Below are positions 17,479 through 25,936 of a DNA stretch of 49,408 nucleotides, piece by piece. The stretch is taken from positions 1 to 49,408 of the forward strand of contig CAJTVK010000012.1 of assembly GCA_910579645.1 (NCBI GenBank). The letters run 5' to 3'. This DNA comes from an uncultured Lachnospiraceae bacterium (GTDB lineage Bacteria > Bacillota > Clostridia > Lachnospirales > Lachnospiraceae). The notes beneath the pieces are model-generated. The model saw only the letters and a program-made list of their open reading frames with translations, was not told the DNA's origin and ran no database searches. Position numbers and translations under genes: made by a program. Position 1 is the stretch's first letter, and the number at the start of each line of letters is the position of its first letter.

Positions 17479-19215
17479 ATGATCGGGAAAAAACTTCCGA
17501 TAGGGAAAAAGCTTCCGATAGGGAAAAAGCTTCCGATAGGAGAAGAATTCTTTCGCAATATAAGGACGAAAGGGTTCTATTATGTGGATAAGACGGAATT
17601 TATCAGTGAACTTTTAATGACCAGGGGCAGTGTAAATCTTTTTACGCGCCCCCGGCGTTTTGGCAAAAGCCTGAACATGGATATGCTTAAGGCCTTTTTC
17701 GAAATCGGTGCGGATGCCTCTTTGTTTGAAGGTCTGAAAATTGCGGAAGAAAAGGAACTTTGCGAGCAGCATATGGGAAAATATCCGGTCATTTCGGTCA
17801 GTCTGAAAGATGTGGGTGGGGAGGATTTTCAGACCGCCTATGAGACTTTCCGTACGATTATCAGTGAAGAAGCCGCGCGATTGGATTTTCTCATGGAAAG
17901 TGAAAGCCTGATGCCGTATGATAAGGCAAAGTTTCAGCGCATGGCAGAGAATCAATGGGAAAAACCGTCAGACTTTTATAATAGCCTGAAATTGCTGACA
18001 AGGCTTTTGCGGAAGCATTACGGAACCGCCGTCATTGTGTTGGTGGACGAGTACGATGTGCCTTTGGACAAGGCATATCAGAACGGATATTATCCTCAGA
18101 TGGTAAATCTGCTCCGCTCTATCTTCAGCCAGGCTCTCAAGACAAATGAGAATCTTGAATTTGCAGTGATTACCGGTTGCCTGCAAATTGCAAAGGAAAG
18201 TATTTTTACAGGCCTTAATAATTTTAAGATACGGGCAGTTTCAGATATCCGGTTTGCGGCATGTTTTGGATTCACGGATCAGGAAGTGAAAGATTTGCTG
18301 GATTATTATGGCCTGGGGGAGAAATTTGAATTGTTTAAGGAATGGTATGACGGATACCGGTTCGGAAATATTCACATATACTGTCCTTGGGATGTACTGA
18401 GCCAGTGTGATAAGTTTCGTGAGTCGGCAAATGCCCGGATGGAGCCTCATTGGGAAAACAGCAGCAGCAACAGTATTGTGAAGGATATTCTGGAACATTC
18501 GGATGAGGCTGTGAGGGCAGAGATAGAAGCGTTGATTTCCGGAGAATATGTGGAAAAGCCGTTGATTCCGGGGCTGACTTATTCCGATATAGACAGCGGA
18601 GAGCCGCAGAAAAGGCAGACTTATCTGTGGAGCATACTTTATGCGTCAGGATATCTGACGGATGCAGCAGAGCCGCTCGGAAAGGTTCATAAACTGGTAA
18701 TTCCGAACCGGGAAATTCTTGAGATTTATAAAGAGAAAATCCGTGCATGGTTTCAGGCAAAGACCGTGAGCGATACGGAGCAGTGGCAGAGATTTTGTGC
18801 GGCAATAAAAACAGGAGATGCGGGGACGGTTCAGTCAATGTTCAATGGTTTTTTGGCTGCTTCCATCAGTATCCGTGATACTTGCAGCCGTAAAGAAAGA
18901 AAAGAGAATTTTTATCATGGAATGCTCCTTGGCCTGCTGCGTGCAGAAGGAAGCTGGATTGTGAAATCAAATGCGGAAGCCGGTATCGGGTATACGGATA
19001 TTATGATTATGGTTCCGCCGGAAAAAATCGGCTGCATTATAGAAGTGAAGTATGCGGAGGACGGTGCCTTTGAGACGGCATGCAGTCAGGCGATGAGACA
19101 GATTGAGGCGACAGGATATGCGTCGGCCTTAAGGGCGGAAGACTTAAGAACCATTCATAAATTCGGCATTGCCTGCTATAAGAAAAGTTGTAAGGTGGTT
19201 CATGAGAAAGAGTAA
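17479..19215 (+). CDS. AAA-ATPase-like / PD-(D/E)XK nuclease-like protein
   Basis: The 578-residue protein has the two-domain layout of the large 'AAA-ATPase-like plus PDDEXK_9' family. Near residues 30-90 it has FYYVDKTEFI and the P-loop-like RPRRFGKSLN. VLVDEYDVPLD follows as the Walker B region. The C-terminal nuclease-fold signature is GIGYTDIMI...CIIEVKYAED (about residues 505-540). The cellular role of this family is not established. Start chosen at 17479 (GAGGTG eight bases upstream), with 17452 as an alternative. Odd feature: the first 19 residues contain GKKLPI three times, encoded by an 18-bp tandem repeat. Confidence 0.75.
   Translation: MIGKKLPIGKKLPIGKKLPIGEEFFRNIRTKGFYYVDKTEFISELLMTRGSVNLFTRPRRFGKSLNMDMLKAFFEIGADASLFEGLKIAEEKELCEQHMGKYPVISVSLKDVGGEDFQTAYETFRTIISEEAARLDFLMESESLMPYDKAKFQRMAENQWEKPSDFYNSLKLLTRLLRKHYGTAVIVLVDEYDVPLDKAYQNGYYPQMVNLLRSIFSQALKTNENLEFAVITGCLQIAKESIFTGLNNFKIRAVSDIRFAACFGFTDQEVKDLLDYYGLGEKFELFKEWYDGYRFGNIHIYCPWDVLSQCDKFRESANARMEPHWENSSSNSIVKDILEHSDEAVRAEIEALISGEYVEKPLIPGLTYSDIDSGEPQKRQTYLWSILYASGYLTDAAEPLGKVHKLVIPNREILEIYKEKIRAWFQAKTVSDTEQWQRFCAAIKTGDAGTVQSMFNGFLAASISIRDTCSRKERKENFYHGMLLGLLRAEGSWIVKSNAEAGIGYTDIMIMVPPEKIGCIIEVKYAEDGAFETACSQAMRQIEATGYASALRAEDLRTIHKFGIACYKKSCKVVHEKE
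17485..17538 (+). repeat. 18-bp tandem repeat, three copies
   Basis: Three adjacent 18-base units (17485-17502, 17503-17520, 17521-17538) of the form GGGAAAAAGCTTCCGATA are present. The first differs by one base. They are in frame and encode GKKLPI three times at the N-terminus of the ATPase/nuclease-like protein. Family members normally have this KLPIG segment once. Confidence 0.95.
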
Positions 19216-19227
19216 GGAAGGATAACC

Positions 19228-21114
19228 ATGAGAAAATTAGCCTTAAGTGATGAGATACTATTGAAAATCGAAAAACCCGCACGTTATATCGGCAATGAGG
19301 TGAACAGTGTCATGAAAGACCCTGAGAAGGTGGAGGTGCGTCTTGCCATGTGCTTTCCAGATGTCTATGAAATCGGTATGTCGCATCTGGGCATTCAGAT
19401 TTTATATGATATGTTTAACCGCTTTGAAGATGTATGGTGTGAGCGGGTTTATTCGCCTTGGGTGGACTTGGACAAGATTATGAGGGAAGAGGGAATCCCT
19501 CTTTTTACGCTGGAATCTCAGGAACCGGTGAAAAACTTGGATTTTCTGGCTATTACAATCCAATATGAGATGTGCTATACCAATATTCTGCAAGTCTTGG
19601 ATTTGTCCCGGATACCGCTCCGGGCGGCGGACAGGACTTGGGAGCATCCCATTGTGATAGGCGGAGGTCCCTGCACTTATAATCCGGAGCCTATTGCAGA
19701 ATTTTTTGATGTGTTTTATATCGGGGAGGGAGAAACCCGTTACCGGGAATTTATCGACCTTTATAAGGAAGCGCGCCGGGAAGGCGTGGCAAGGGAAGAG
19801 TTTCTGCGCCGGGCGGCAAAAGTGCCGGGGATATATGTGCCGGCTTTTTATCGGGTGGAATATAAAGAGGACGGCACGATTTTAGCCATGCGGCCCAAGG
19901 AGGAAGGGATTCCGGAAAAAATCAGGAAAGAAATCGAAATGGAGGTATCGGATACCTACTATCCCCGAAAGCCGGTGGTGCCCTTTATCAAAGTGACACA
20001 GGATCGGGTGGTTTTGGAAATTCAGAGAGGATGTATCCGGGGCTGCCGTTTCTGTCAGGCAGGGCAGCTGTATCGGCCGGTACGGGAGAGAAGCCTGGAA
20101 ATGCTGGAAGAATACGCTTTGGACATGCTGAAGAATACCGGCCATGAGGAAATATCTTTAAGTTCCTTAAGTTCCAGCGATTATTCCAAGCTGCCGGAAC
20201 TGATTGATTTCCTAATGGGAGAATGCAGTAAAAGAAAAATCAACATTTCTTTGCCGTCCTTGCGGATTGATGCGTTTTCCCTGGATGTCATGAGTAAGGT
20301 GCAGGATGTGAAGAAGAGCAGCCTGACGTTTGCGCCGGAAGCGGGAAGCCAAAGGCTGAGGGACGTGATTAACAAAGGACTGACCGAGCCGGTCATATTG
20401 GAGGGGGCTGCCATGGCCTTTCAGGGAGGCTGGACCAGAGTGAAGCTTTACTTTATGCTAGGGCTTCCGACGGAAACGGAAGAGGATATAGAAGGAATCG
20501 GAGATTTATGCAATAAAATTGCGGCAGTCTTTTTTGAGACGGTGCCGAAAGAAAAGAGGGTGAACGGGAAAGTGCAGATTGTGGCCAGTACCTCCTTTTT
20601 CATCCCGAAGCCCTTTACTCCTTTCCAGTGGGCGAAGATGTGTACGAAGGAGGAGTTTCTGGGCAAGGCATATATGACACGCAATTCCATAAAAAAGCAG
20701 CTGAATCAGCGGAGCATTAAATACAATTGGCATGAAGCGGATGTCAGCGTACTGGAGGGTGTGTTCGCAAGGGGGGACAGAAGGATTTCGGAAGTGATTT
20801 TGCGGGCGTACGAAAAAGGATGCATTTTTGATGCTTGGAGTGAATATTTCCGGAATGAGATATGGATGGATACCTTTGCGGAATGCGGCATAGACCCTGA
20901 CTTCTATACGACCCGGGAGCGGGAAGAGGATGAAGTGTTCCCTTGGGATTTTCTGGACTGCGGCGTAACGAAGGAATTTCTGCTGCGGGAATGGAAGAAA
21001 GCATTGGAGGAGACCGTTTCCCCCAACTGCAGGGAAAAATGCCAAGGATGCGGCGCAAGCCGTTTCGGAGGCGGCATCTGCTTCACCGACGGAAAGAACG
21101 GAAACGAAAAATAG
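19228..21114 (+). CDS. B12-binding-like radical SAM protein, TIGR03960 family
   Basis: The 628-residue protein has an N-terminal B12-binding-like region (DVYEIGMSHLGIQILYD...) followed by a radical SAM core. The [4Fe-4S] cluster motif is C269-x3-C273-x2-C276 (CIRGCRFC). The C-terminus has another cysteine cluster (CREKCQGCGAS). The family is widespread in Firmicutes, usually next to the TIGR03936 protein, RNase G and ribosomal protein L21. Its reaction is not known to me. The ribosome site AAGGAAGG overlaps the stop of the upstream gene. The partner gene follows after 262 bases of repeat sequence. Confidence 0.88.
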   Translation: MRKLALSDEILLKIEKPARYIGNEVNSVMKDPEKVEVRLAMCFPDVYEIGMSHLGIQILYDMFNRFEDVWCERVYSPWVDLDKIMREEGIPLFTLESQEPVKNLDFLAITIQYEMCYTNILQVLDLSRIPLRAADRTWEHPIVIGGGPCTYNPEPIAEFFDVFYIGEGETRYREFIDLYKEARREGVAREEFLRRAAKVPGIYVPAFYRVEYKEDGTILAMRPKEEGIPEKIRKEIEMEVSDTYYPRKPVVPFIKVTQDRVVLEIQRGCIRGCRFCQAGQLYRPVRERSLEMLEEYALDMLKNTGHEEISLSSLSSSDYSKLPELIDFLMGECSKRKINISLPSLRIDAFSLDVMSKVQDVKKSSLTFAPEAGSQRLRDVINKGLTEPVILEGAAMAFQGGWTRVKLYFMLGLPTETEEDIEGIGDLCNKIAAVFFETVPKEKRVNGKVQIVASTSFFIPKPFTPFQWAKMCTKEEFLGKAYMTRNSIKKQLNQRSIKYNWHEADVSVLEGVFARGDRRISEVILRAYEKGCIFDAWSEYFRNEIWMDTFAECGIDPDFYTTREREEDEVFPWDFLDCGVTKEFLLREWKKALEETVSPNCREKCQGCGASRFGGGICFTDGKNGNEK

Positions 21115-21133
21115 CATCGGCCCGTGCGGAACG

Positions 21134-21355
21134 GGTTTCTGCGGAACTAAAACAGCATAAACCTGTGCAGCGCCTCAAGCAATATGCGGCTGAGCAATCA
21201 GACGGAGATTGCTTGACGGGTGTTTGGTGTTGCACAGGTTTCTGCGGAACTAAAACAGCATAAACCTGTGTAGCGCCTCAAGCAATATGCGGCTGAGCAA
21301 TCAGACGGAGATTGCTTGACGGGTGTTTGGTGCTGCACAGGTTTCTGCGGAACTA
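21134..21355 (+). repeat. 103-bp tandem repeat with long internal hairpin (2 copies plus a 16-bp remnant)
   Basis: Units run 21134-21236 and 21237-21339, with a partial third copy at 21340-21355. The two full copies differ at two bases. Each can fold into a long hairpin: an outer 15-bp stem (21160-21174 with 21226-21240) and an inner 9-bp stem TCAAGCAAT/ATTGCTTGA (21175-21183 with 21208-21216). In copy 2 one change turns a C-G pair into U-G, and the other turns G-U into G-C, so pairing survives. It fills the gap between the TIGR03960 and TIGR03936 genes. Confidence 0.9.
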
Positions 21356-21376
21356 TATATAAGAAGGGAAAGGTTT

Positions 21377-22093
21377 ATGAAAGTACGGATAAAGTTTGCA
21401 AAGTCAGGAGCTATGCGTTTTGTAGGGCATTTGGATGTGATGCGGTATTTCCAGAAAGCTATCCGCAGGGCGGAAATAGACGTTGCCTATTCGGAAGGCT
21501 TCAGCCCTCATCAGATTATGTCCTTTGCGGCACCTTTGGGAGTGGGGCTGGAGAGCAGGGGAGAATATTTTGACATCGAAGTCCGTTCCCTAACCACATC
21601 GGAGGATATGACGGAGAGGCTGAACCGCGTGATGGTGCCGGGCATGGAGATCTTGAGTGTCACTTTGCTGGAAGAGGGGGCGAAGAATGCCATGGCAAGC
21701 GTGGCGGCTGCGGCATATTCCGTCCGTTTCCGGGAAGGGTATGAGCCGGCATTTGACTGGATAAGCAGGTGGGCGGTTTTTTACGGACAGCCGGTCATAT
21801 CGGTGACGAAGAAGACAAAGAAAAGCGAGGCACTGTTGGATCTGAAACCATCCGTTTATTCGGCGGCTGCGGAGATAGGGGAAGACGGCATTCCGGTACT
21901 GTGCATGCTGGTGGATGCCAGCAGTTCCGGTAATGTGAAGCCCTCTCTTGTTATGGATGCATTTCTGAAGGAAAACGGAGGGGAACTTTCTCCGTTTTCC
22001 CTTCTGGTTACACGGGAAGAGACTTATACGGATGTGGGGGAAAAGGGCAGGCGGAATCTGGTGCCTTTGGATGCCGTAGGGAAAATTTTCTGA
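21377..22093 (+). CDS. TIGR03936 family radical SAM-associated protein (DUF2344)
   Basis: The 238-residue protein starts with MKVRIKFAKSGAMRFVGHLDVMRYFQKAIRRA, the family's diagnostic N-terminus. In many bacteria this domain is fused to or adjacent to the TIGR03960 radical SAM protein, and here it is a separate gene. The biochemical role is not known to me. The start at 21377 (GGGAAAGG just upstream) is preferred to the ATG at 21323, which lies inside the repeat element. RNase G begins 18 bases after its stop, so the two are co-transcribed. Confidence 0.85.
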   Translation: MKVRIKFAKSGAMRFVGHLDVMRYFQKAIRRAEIDVAYSEGFSPHQIMSFAAPLGVGLESRGEYFDIEVRSLTTSEDMTERLNRVMVPGMEILSVTLLEEGAKNAMASVAAAAYSVRFREGYEPAFDWISRWAVFYGQPVISVTKKTKKSEALLDLKPSVYSAAAEIGEDGIPVLCMLVDASSSGNVKPSLVMDAFLKENGGELSPFSLLVTREETYTDVGEKGRRNLVPLDAVGKIF

Positions 22094-22111
22094 AGAAGGA
22101 AAGGCGACGGT

Positions 22112-23371
22112 ATGGGTGACAAAAAATACATTATATTGCGGCGCGGCAGTCAGATAGTATCTCTGCTGCTGCATGGGAACCGGCTGCAGTCCGTCCATGT
22201 GCAGGAGGAAAAAGAGGGCGGCATATTAGGGAATATTTATGTGGCACGGGTGAAAAATGTGGTGAAAAACCTGAATGCCGCATTTGTGGAAATTAAGCCG
22301 GGAGAAAACTGTTTTCTGGATCTGCGGGATGCCAGAAAACCGGTGCTGCTCAACCGGGACTATGACGGCAGGCTGCTTGCCGAGGATGAAATCATTGTGC
22401 AGGTGTATAAGGAGGCAATGAAGACGAAGCCGCCGGCAGTTACCTGCAAACTTTCACTGGACGGGAAATATTGCGTGGTGACGGCCGGGAAGGCAGGGAT
22501 TGCCTATTCGGCCAAGCTGCCGGGGAAAATAAAGGAAAGGTTAGGGGAGCGGCTGGAACATTCGGATTTTCCGGTGAACCGTTTTTCCGAAACTTACGGA
22601 ATCGTAATCCGTACCAATGCAAAGGAACTGAAAGAGGATTTAAGCCCTTTGACAGAAGAGATAGAGGAACTGTCCGGGCGGCTGGGGGATATTTTGCAGA
22701 ACGGGGTGCACCGAACCTGTTATTCCGTGCTTCTGCGCAAAACGGCAGGTTATTTGCGGAAGCTGCGGGATTTGCGGGCGGACTGGTGCGACGAGATCAT
22801 TACGGACGAGAAAGACATCTATGAGGAAGTCCGCAATTTTATGGAAGAGAACCCGGATTTCGGCCTGCCGCCCCTGCGGCTGTATGCGGATGAAAGGCTG
22901 CCTCTGGCCAAGCTTTATGCGGCGGAAACAAGGCTGAAGGAAGTGCTGGATAAGAAGGTGTGGCTGAAGTCAGGGGGATATCTGCTGATAGAGCCGACGG
23001 AAGCGCTTACCGTGATTGACGTGAACACGGGAAAAACAGTTTCCCGGAAGGAAGCACCGGAGAATCATTTCCGGACAAATATGGAAGCCGCCGAAGAAAT
23101 TGCCAGACAGCTTTCGTTACGCAACCTGTCAGGCATTATCATCATTGATTTTATTGATATGGAAAACGAGGAATACCGAAATTCGCTGACGGCACATTTC
23201 GGCAGGCTGCTGAAACAGGATGCGGTAAAGACGGCACTGGTAGATATTACGGCACTGGGATTGGCAGAAGTCACACGCATGAAGACAAGCCGTCCGTTAA
23301 GGGAACTGCTGAGTGTCAAGGGCGGAGATTATGCGCAGCAAAAGCCGGCGCAGGAAAAGGAAGGGCATTGA
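22112..23371 (+). CDS. rng: Ribonuclease G/E family protein
   Basis: The 419-residue protein has an N-terminal S1-like RNA-binding segment (GNIYVARVKNVVKNLNAAFVEI, about residues 40-62). The catalytic domain has the metal-binding aspartates in VIDVNTGK and IIIIDFIDM (about 296-350). It cuts single-stranded RNA, in rRNA maturation and mRNA turnover. It is shorter than typical E. coli RNase G (about 490). It ends soon after VTRMKTSRPLRELL and lacks the CPxC zinc-link motif seen in RNase E/G. The NUDIX gene starts 1 base after its stop. Confidence 0.9.
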   Translation: MGDKKYIILRRGSQIVSLLLHGNRLQSVHVQEEKEGGILGNIYVARVKNVVKNLNAAFVEIKPGENCFLDLRDARKPVLLNRDYDGRLLAEDEIIVQVYKEAMKTKPPAVTCKLSLDGKYCVVTAGKAGIAYSAKLPGKIKERLGERLEHSDFPVNRFSETYGIVIRTNAKELKEDLSPLTEEIEELSGRLGDILQNGVHRTCYSVLLRKTAGYLRKLRDLRADWCDEIITDEKDIYEEVRNFMEENPDFGLPPLRLYADERLPLAKLYAAETRLKEVLDKKVWLKSGGYLLIEPTEALTVIDVNTGKTVSRKEAPENHFRTNMEAAEEIARQLSLRNLSGIIIIDFIDMENEEYRNSLTAHFGRLLKQDAVKTALVDITALGLAEVTRMKTSRPLRELLSVKGGDYAQQKPAQEKEGH

Positions 23372-23372
23372 G

Positions 23373-23942
23373 ATGAAACTAATCGGGATGGAAAAAGTAA
23401 AGGACGGGAAATATTTAAAAAATTATGAGCTGACCTATCTGAACAAAGCAGGCCGGGAGAAGAAATATGAAATTGTCAGCAGGAAAGAACTGACGGATGC
23501 AGGGGACATCGGCAAAAAGGTGAGCGGCATATCCATAGCAGCAGTCAATGACGGAAAGCTGCTGCTGCTGAAAGAATTCCGTATGGGTGTGAATAAAACC
23601 GTATATAACCTCTGCGCGGGGATGATAGAAGAGGGAGAAACGGTGATGGACTGCATCAAGCGGGAATTATATGAGGAAACGGGGCTTTCGGTAAAGCAGG
23701 TAATAGATATTCTTCCGGCATCTTTTGCGGCAGTGGCCATATCGGATATGAAGACACATATAGTCTTTGTGGAAGCGGAAGGGACGTTTGAGGACCATAC
23801 TTCGGAGAATGAAATGATTGAGGCCGATTTTTACAGCCGTGAAGAGACGGCGGCTCTTCTTCAGACGGAAGAATTCAGTTCGCGGGCACAGATGGTTGCC
23901 TATTTCTTTTCCAAGAATCTTTTTCCGGGCATCGGTAAATGA
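23373..23942 (+). CDS. NUDIX hydrolase
   Basis: The 189-residue protein carries a complete NUDIX box: G83, E89, R97, E98, E101, E102, G104 (GMIEEGETV...RELYEETG). The general fold resembles ADP-ribose pyrophosphatase-type enzymes that hydrolyse nucleoside diphosphates linked to another group. The substrate cannot be fixed from sequence. The ATG at 23373 comes directly after the RNase G stop (TGAGATG), so translation is coupled. A strong terminator at 24166-24213 ends this transcription unit. Confidence 0.85.
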   Translation: MKLIGMEKVKDGKYLKNYELTYLNKAGREKKYEIVSRKELTDAGDIGKKVSGISIAAVNDGKLLLLKEFRMGVNKTVYNLCAGMIEEGETVMDCIKRELYEETGLSVKQVIDILPASFAAVAISDMKTHIVFVEAEGTFEDHTSENEMIEADFYSREETAALLQTEEFSSRAQMVAYFFSKNLFPGIGK

Positions 23943-24165
23943 GAGAGCATGGAGCATTGAAATGCAGTGCCTGAGTGCCGTCGTTTTTGAAAGTTTCGAA
24001 TAAAAAACATCCTTCCGGAAGCTTCCGGATACGGACTGAGGCTTAACGGAATGACATTGCGGCAGATTGGGAATCGTTCTTAAGAAACGCTTTAGATATG
24101 CCTGCCAGACAACGATAATATGTTGTCGGAAAAAGTACTGAAAAAAATAGACGGAAAACAATATA

Positions 24166-24213
24166 ACGCATACGAATCGGGGATATTTCCCTTTTCGTAT
24201 GCGTCTTTTTTTT
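24166..24213 (+). terminator. Strong intrinsic terminator of the rng-NUDIX unit
   Basis: ACGCATACGAA (24166-24176) pairs perfectly with TTCGTATGCGT (24194-24204). A C and eight T residues follow. Confidence 0.9.
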
Positions 24214-24287
24214 ACTCCGGCCATTAAAAATGATAAGATGCAATACAACATAATCCCCCTGATTACAGATAAAATGCGCTTTCGCAC

Positions 24288-24304
24288 AATACCCCATTTT
24301 ATGA
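24288..24304 (+). repeat. Left copy of 17-bp inverted repeat around the recombinase
   Basis: AATACCCCATTTTATGA is the exact reverse complement of 25781-25797. ATAAAATGCG just upstream (24269-24278) also recurs, in direct orientation, at 25734-25743. Confidence 0.9.
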
Positions 24305-24467
24305 AACGGACAGACTGCAGAAATCTTGACAAAATGTATAGGAATTACGTTACTTCGTTTATGCTATCACAATTTTCCTCAAAAATCAACCATATATTTA
24401 GAAATTGTTTATGATTTCAATACTGATTTACATATTTTTGTGGAATACTTTAAGATAAGCTGATTTT

Positions 24468-24481
24468 TTTAGGCCGTCAAA
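24468..24481 (+). repeat. Left copy of 14-bp direct repeat around the recombinase
   Basis: TTTAGGCCGTCAAA here recurs exactly at 25690-25703. The copies bracket the recombinase gene tightly (86 bases before its start and touching its stop codon region). Confidence 0.9.
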
Positions 24482-24567
24482 TAATACGTCAGCATTATAA
24501 GCTATCTGCGGGAAGCTTTTAATGACATAAGAAAAATGAAGATTCAAGCAAGAGAAAGGAGACAGGT

Positions 24568-25689
24568 ATGCCAAGAAAAGGAGAAAACATTTACAAAAGA
24601 AAGGACGGAAGATGGGAGGGAAGGATTTGGCAGGAGAATACTTTGCCGGGCAGAAGAAAGTATATATCGGTGTACGGAAAAACCTATAAAGAAGTGAAGC
24701 GGAAGATGGAAAAGACGAGGAACGGGCATATACAGAGCAGCAAAGGCCTGCCCAATATGGAAGAAGCAGCCGGCATCTGGCTGGCGGATAAGAAACAGTC
24801 CTGGAAACCCACCACTTATGCGGCTTATCGGCAGATTGTGAATAAATATATCGGGCCTTATTTAGGGAAAATAAAAATTAATAAGGTAGACAGTCAAGTG
24901 ATGGCAGATTTCCATGCCCTTCTTAGGAGCGAACAGGAAAATGTGCTTTCCGCCAATTATCTTTCCTATATTTGCGCCGTTGCGCTGAGGGTGCTTGCCT
25001 ATGCAAAGAAAAAATACGGAATCCAGATGTCAATTCCCGAAAACCCGGTGGTGAAAAGTAAAAAAGGGCAGGTCATCCCTCCGGGGGAGCATGCCATGTC
25101 GGTGCTGGAAGAATACCTGATTGCGGACAGCGGAAAGGACATGAGCCTTGGCATACTGGTGGCCTTTTACACCGGAATACGCATCGGGGAACTGTGTGCG
25201 CTGAAATGGGAGGACATAGACTTGGGCGAAGGCATCATTTATATCAGAAGGAACATTCAGAGAGTGCAGAATACGGAGAAGGAAGATGCCAGGACAAGCA
25301 TTATCATCCAAGCGCCGAAAACCGTGGATTCCATCAGAATCGTCCCTATCCCGCCGGTATTGCTGCCGCTTTTGGAACAGCACCGGAAGGAAAATGGCTG
25401 TCATGTCATCTGCGGAGCCAGGAACCCTTGGGCGGATCCGCGGACGGTGCAGTATCAGTTTAAAAAAATATTGGAAAAATGCGGACTGGAGCATTTCAAT
25501 TTCCATATGCTGCGGCATGCGTTTGCCACAAGATGCATTGCCAAAGGGTTTGACGTGAAAAGCCTGAGTGAAATTCTGGGGCATAGCGATATCCGGCTGA
25601 CGCTGAACCTCTATGTGCATTCTACCGTACAGCAGAAGAAGCAGCTGATGAACCGTTTTGACACGCATCTGTATCAGGAACAGCCTTAG
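24568..25689 (+). CDS. Tyrosine recombinase/integrase
   Basis: The 373-residue protein has an N-terminal AP2-like/arm-binding segment (RKDGRWEGRIW...), a core-binding SAM-like domain (about 75-165) and a C-terminal catalytic domain. The full catalytic set is visible: R205 (TGIRIGELCAL), H313-x-x-R316 (HMLRH), H339 (GHSDIRLT) and the nucleophile Y349 (NLYVH). It is preceded by AAAGGAG. No other phage or conjugation genes are nearby. It is bracketed by a 14-bp direct repeat and a 17-bp inverted repeat and lies just upstream of surface-protein and polysaccharide genes. It may be a small integrative element or a DNA invertase controlling surface genes. Confidence 0.92.
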   Translation: MPRKGENIYKRKDGRWEGRIWQENTLPGRRKYISVYGKTYKEVKRKMEKTRNGHIQSSKGLPNMEEAAGIWLADKKQSWKPTTYAAYRQIVNKYIGPYLGKIKINKVDSQVMADFHALLRSEQENVLSANYLSYICAVALRVLAYAKKKYGIQMSIPENPVVKSKKGQVIPPGEHAMSVLEEYLIADSGKDMSLGILVAFYTGIRIGELCALKWEDIDLGEGIIYIRRNIQRVQNTEKEDARTSIIIQAPKTVDSIRIVPIPPVLLPLLEQHRKENGCHVICGARNPWADPRTVQYQFKKILEKCGLEHFNFHMLRHAFATRCIAKGFDVKSLSEILGHSDIRLTLNLYVHSTVQQKKQLMNRFDTHLYQEQP

Positions 25690-25703
25690 TTTAGGCCGTC
25701 AAA
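25690..25703 (+). repeat. Right copy of 14-bp direct repeat around the recombinase
   Basis: Exact copy of TTTAGGCCGTCAAA at 24468-24481, same orientation, beginning immediately after the recombinase stop codon. Confidence 0.9.
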
Positions 25704-25780
25704 GCAACCGTCGGGATTTTATTTCTTTCATATATAAAATGCGTTATTTCCGAGGAAAGAGGAATCGGTTTTCTTCTTTA

Positions 25781-25797
25781 TCATAAAATGGGGTATT
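25781..25797 (+). repeat. Right copy of 17-bp inverted repeat around the recombinase
   Basis: TCATAAAATGGGGTATT is the reverse complement of 24288-24304. The similarity continues imperfectly for several more bases (GTGCGAAAG versus TTGTGAAAAG). The repeat lies about 140 bases before the sortase gene. Confidence 0.9.
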
Positions 25798-25936
25798 TTG
25801 TGAAAAGAAGATACGGATTTAAGAACCGGCAGTTCTTTAGATATGTAATCGGAAAAGCATTGTCAAAATAATAAAAATAATATCAGGATAAAAAAATCCA
25901 ATAAAAAATCATATATGGAAAGAGGGCAATTTACAT

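Larger units (their letters stand above)
23943..24567. other. Intergenic region before the recombinase gene
   Basis: This stretch of 625 bases has no supportable gene. It holds the terminator of the rng-NUDIX unit (24166-24213). After it comes an A/T-rich stretch with repeat elements shared with the region downstream of the recombinase (24269-24304 and 24468-24481). Confidence 0.6.

Noticed and set aside
20943..21263. Small open frame covering the 3' end of the radical SAM gene and the repeat
   Set aside because: It is in another frame of a conserved coding sequence and then translates repeat DNA; there is no sign of selection.
21134..21355. CRISPR array
   Set aside because: Only two 103-bp copies exist, directly abutting with no spacers. 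The structure is a tandem duplication with internal inverted repeats.
24199..24414. 71-codon open frame between the NUDIX and recombinase genes
   Set aside because: It begins inside the terminator hairpin and has no ribosome site or recognisable features.
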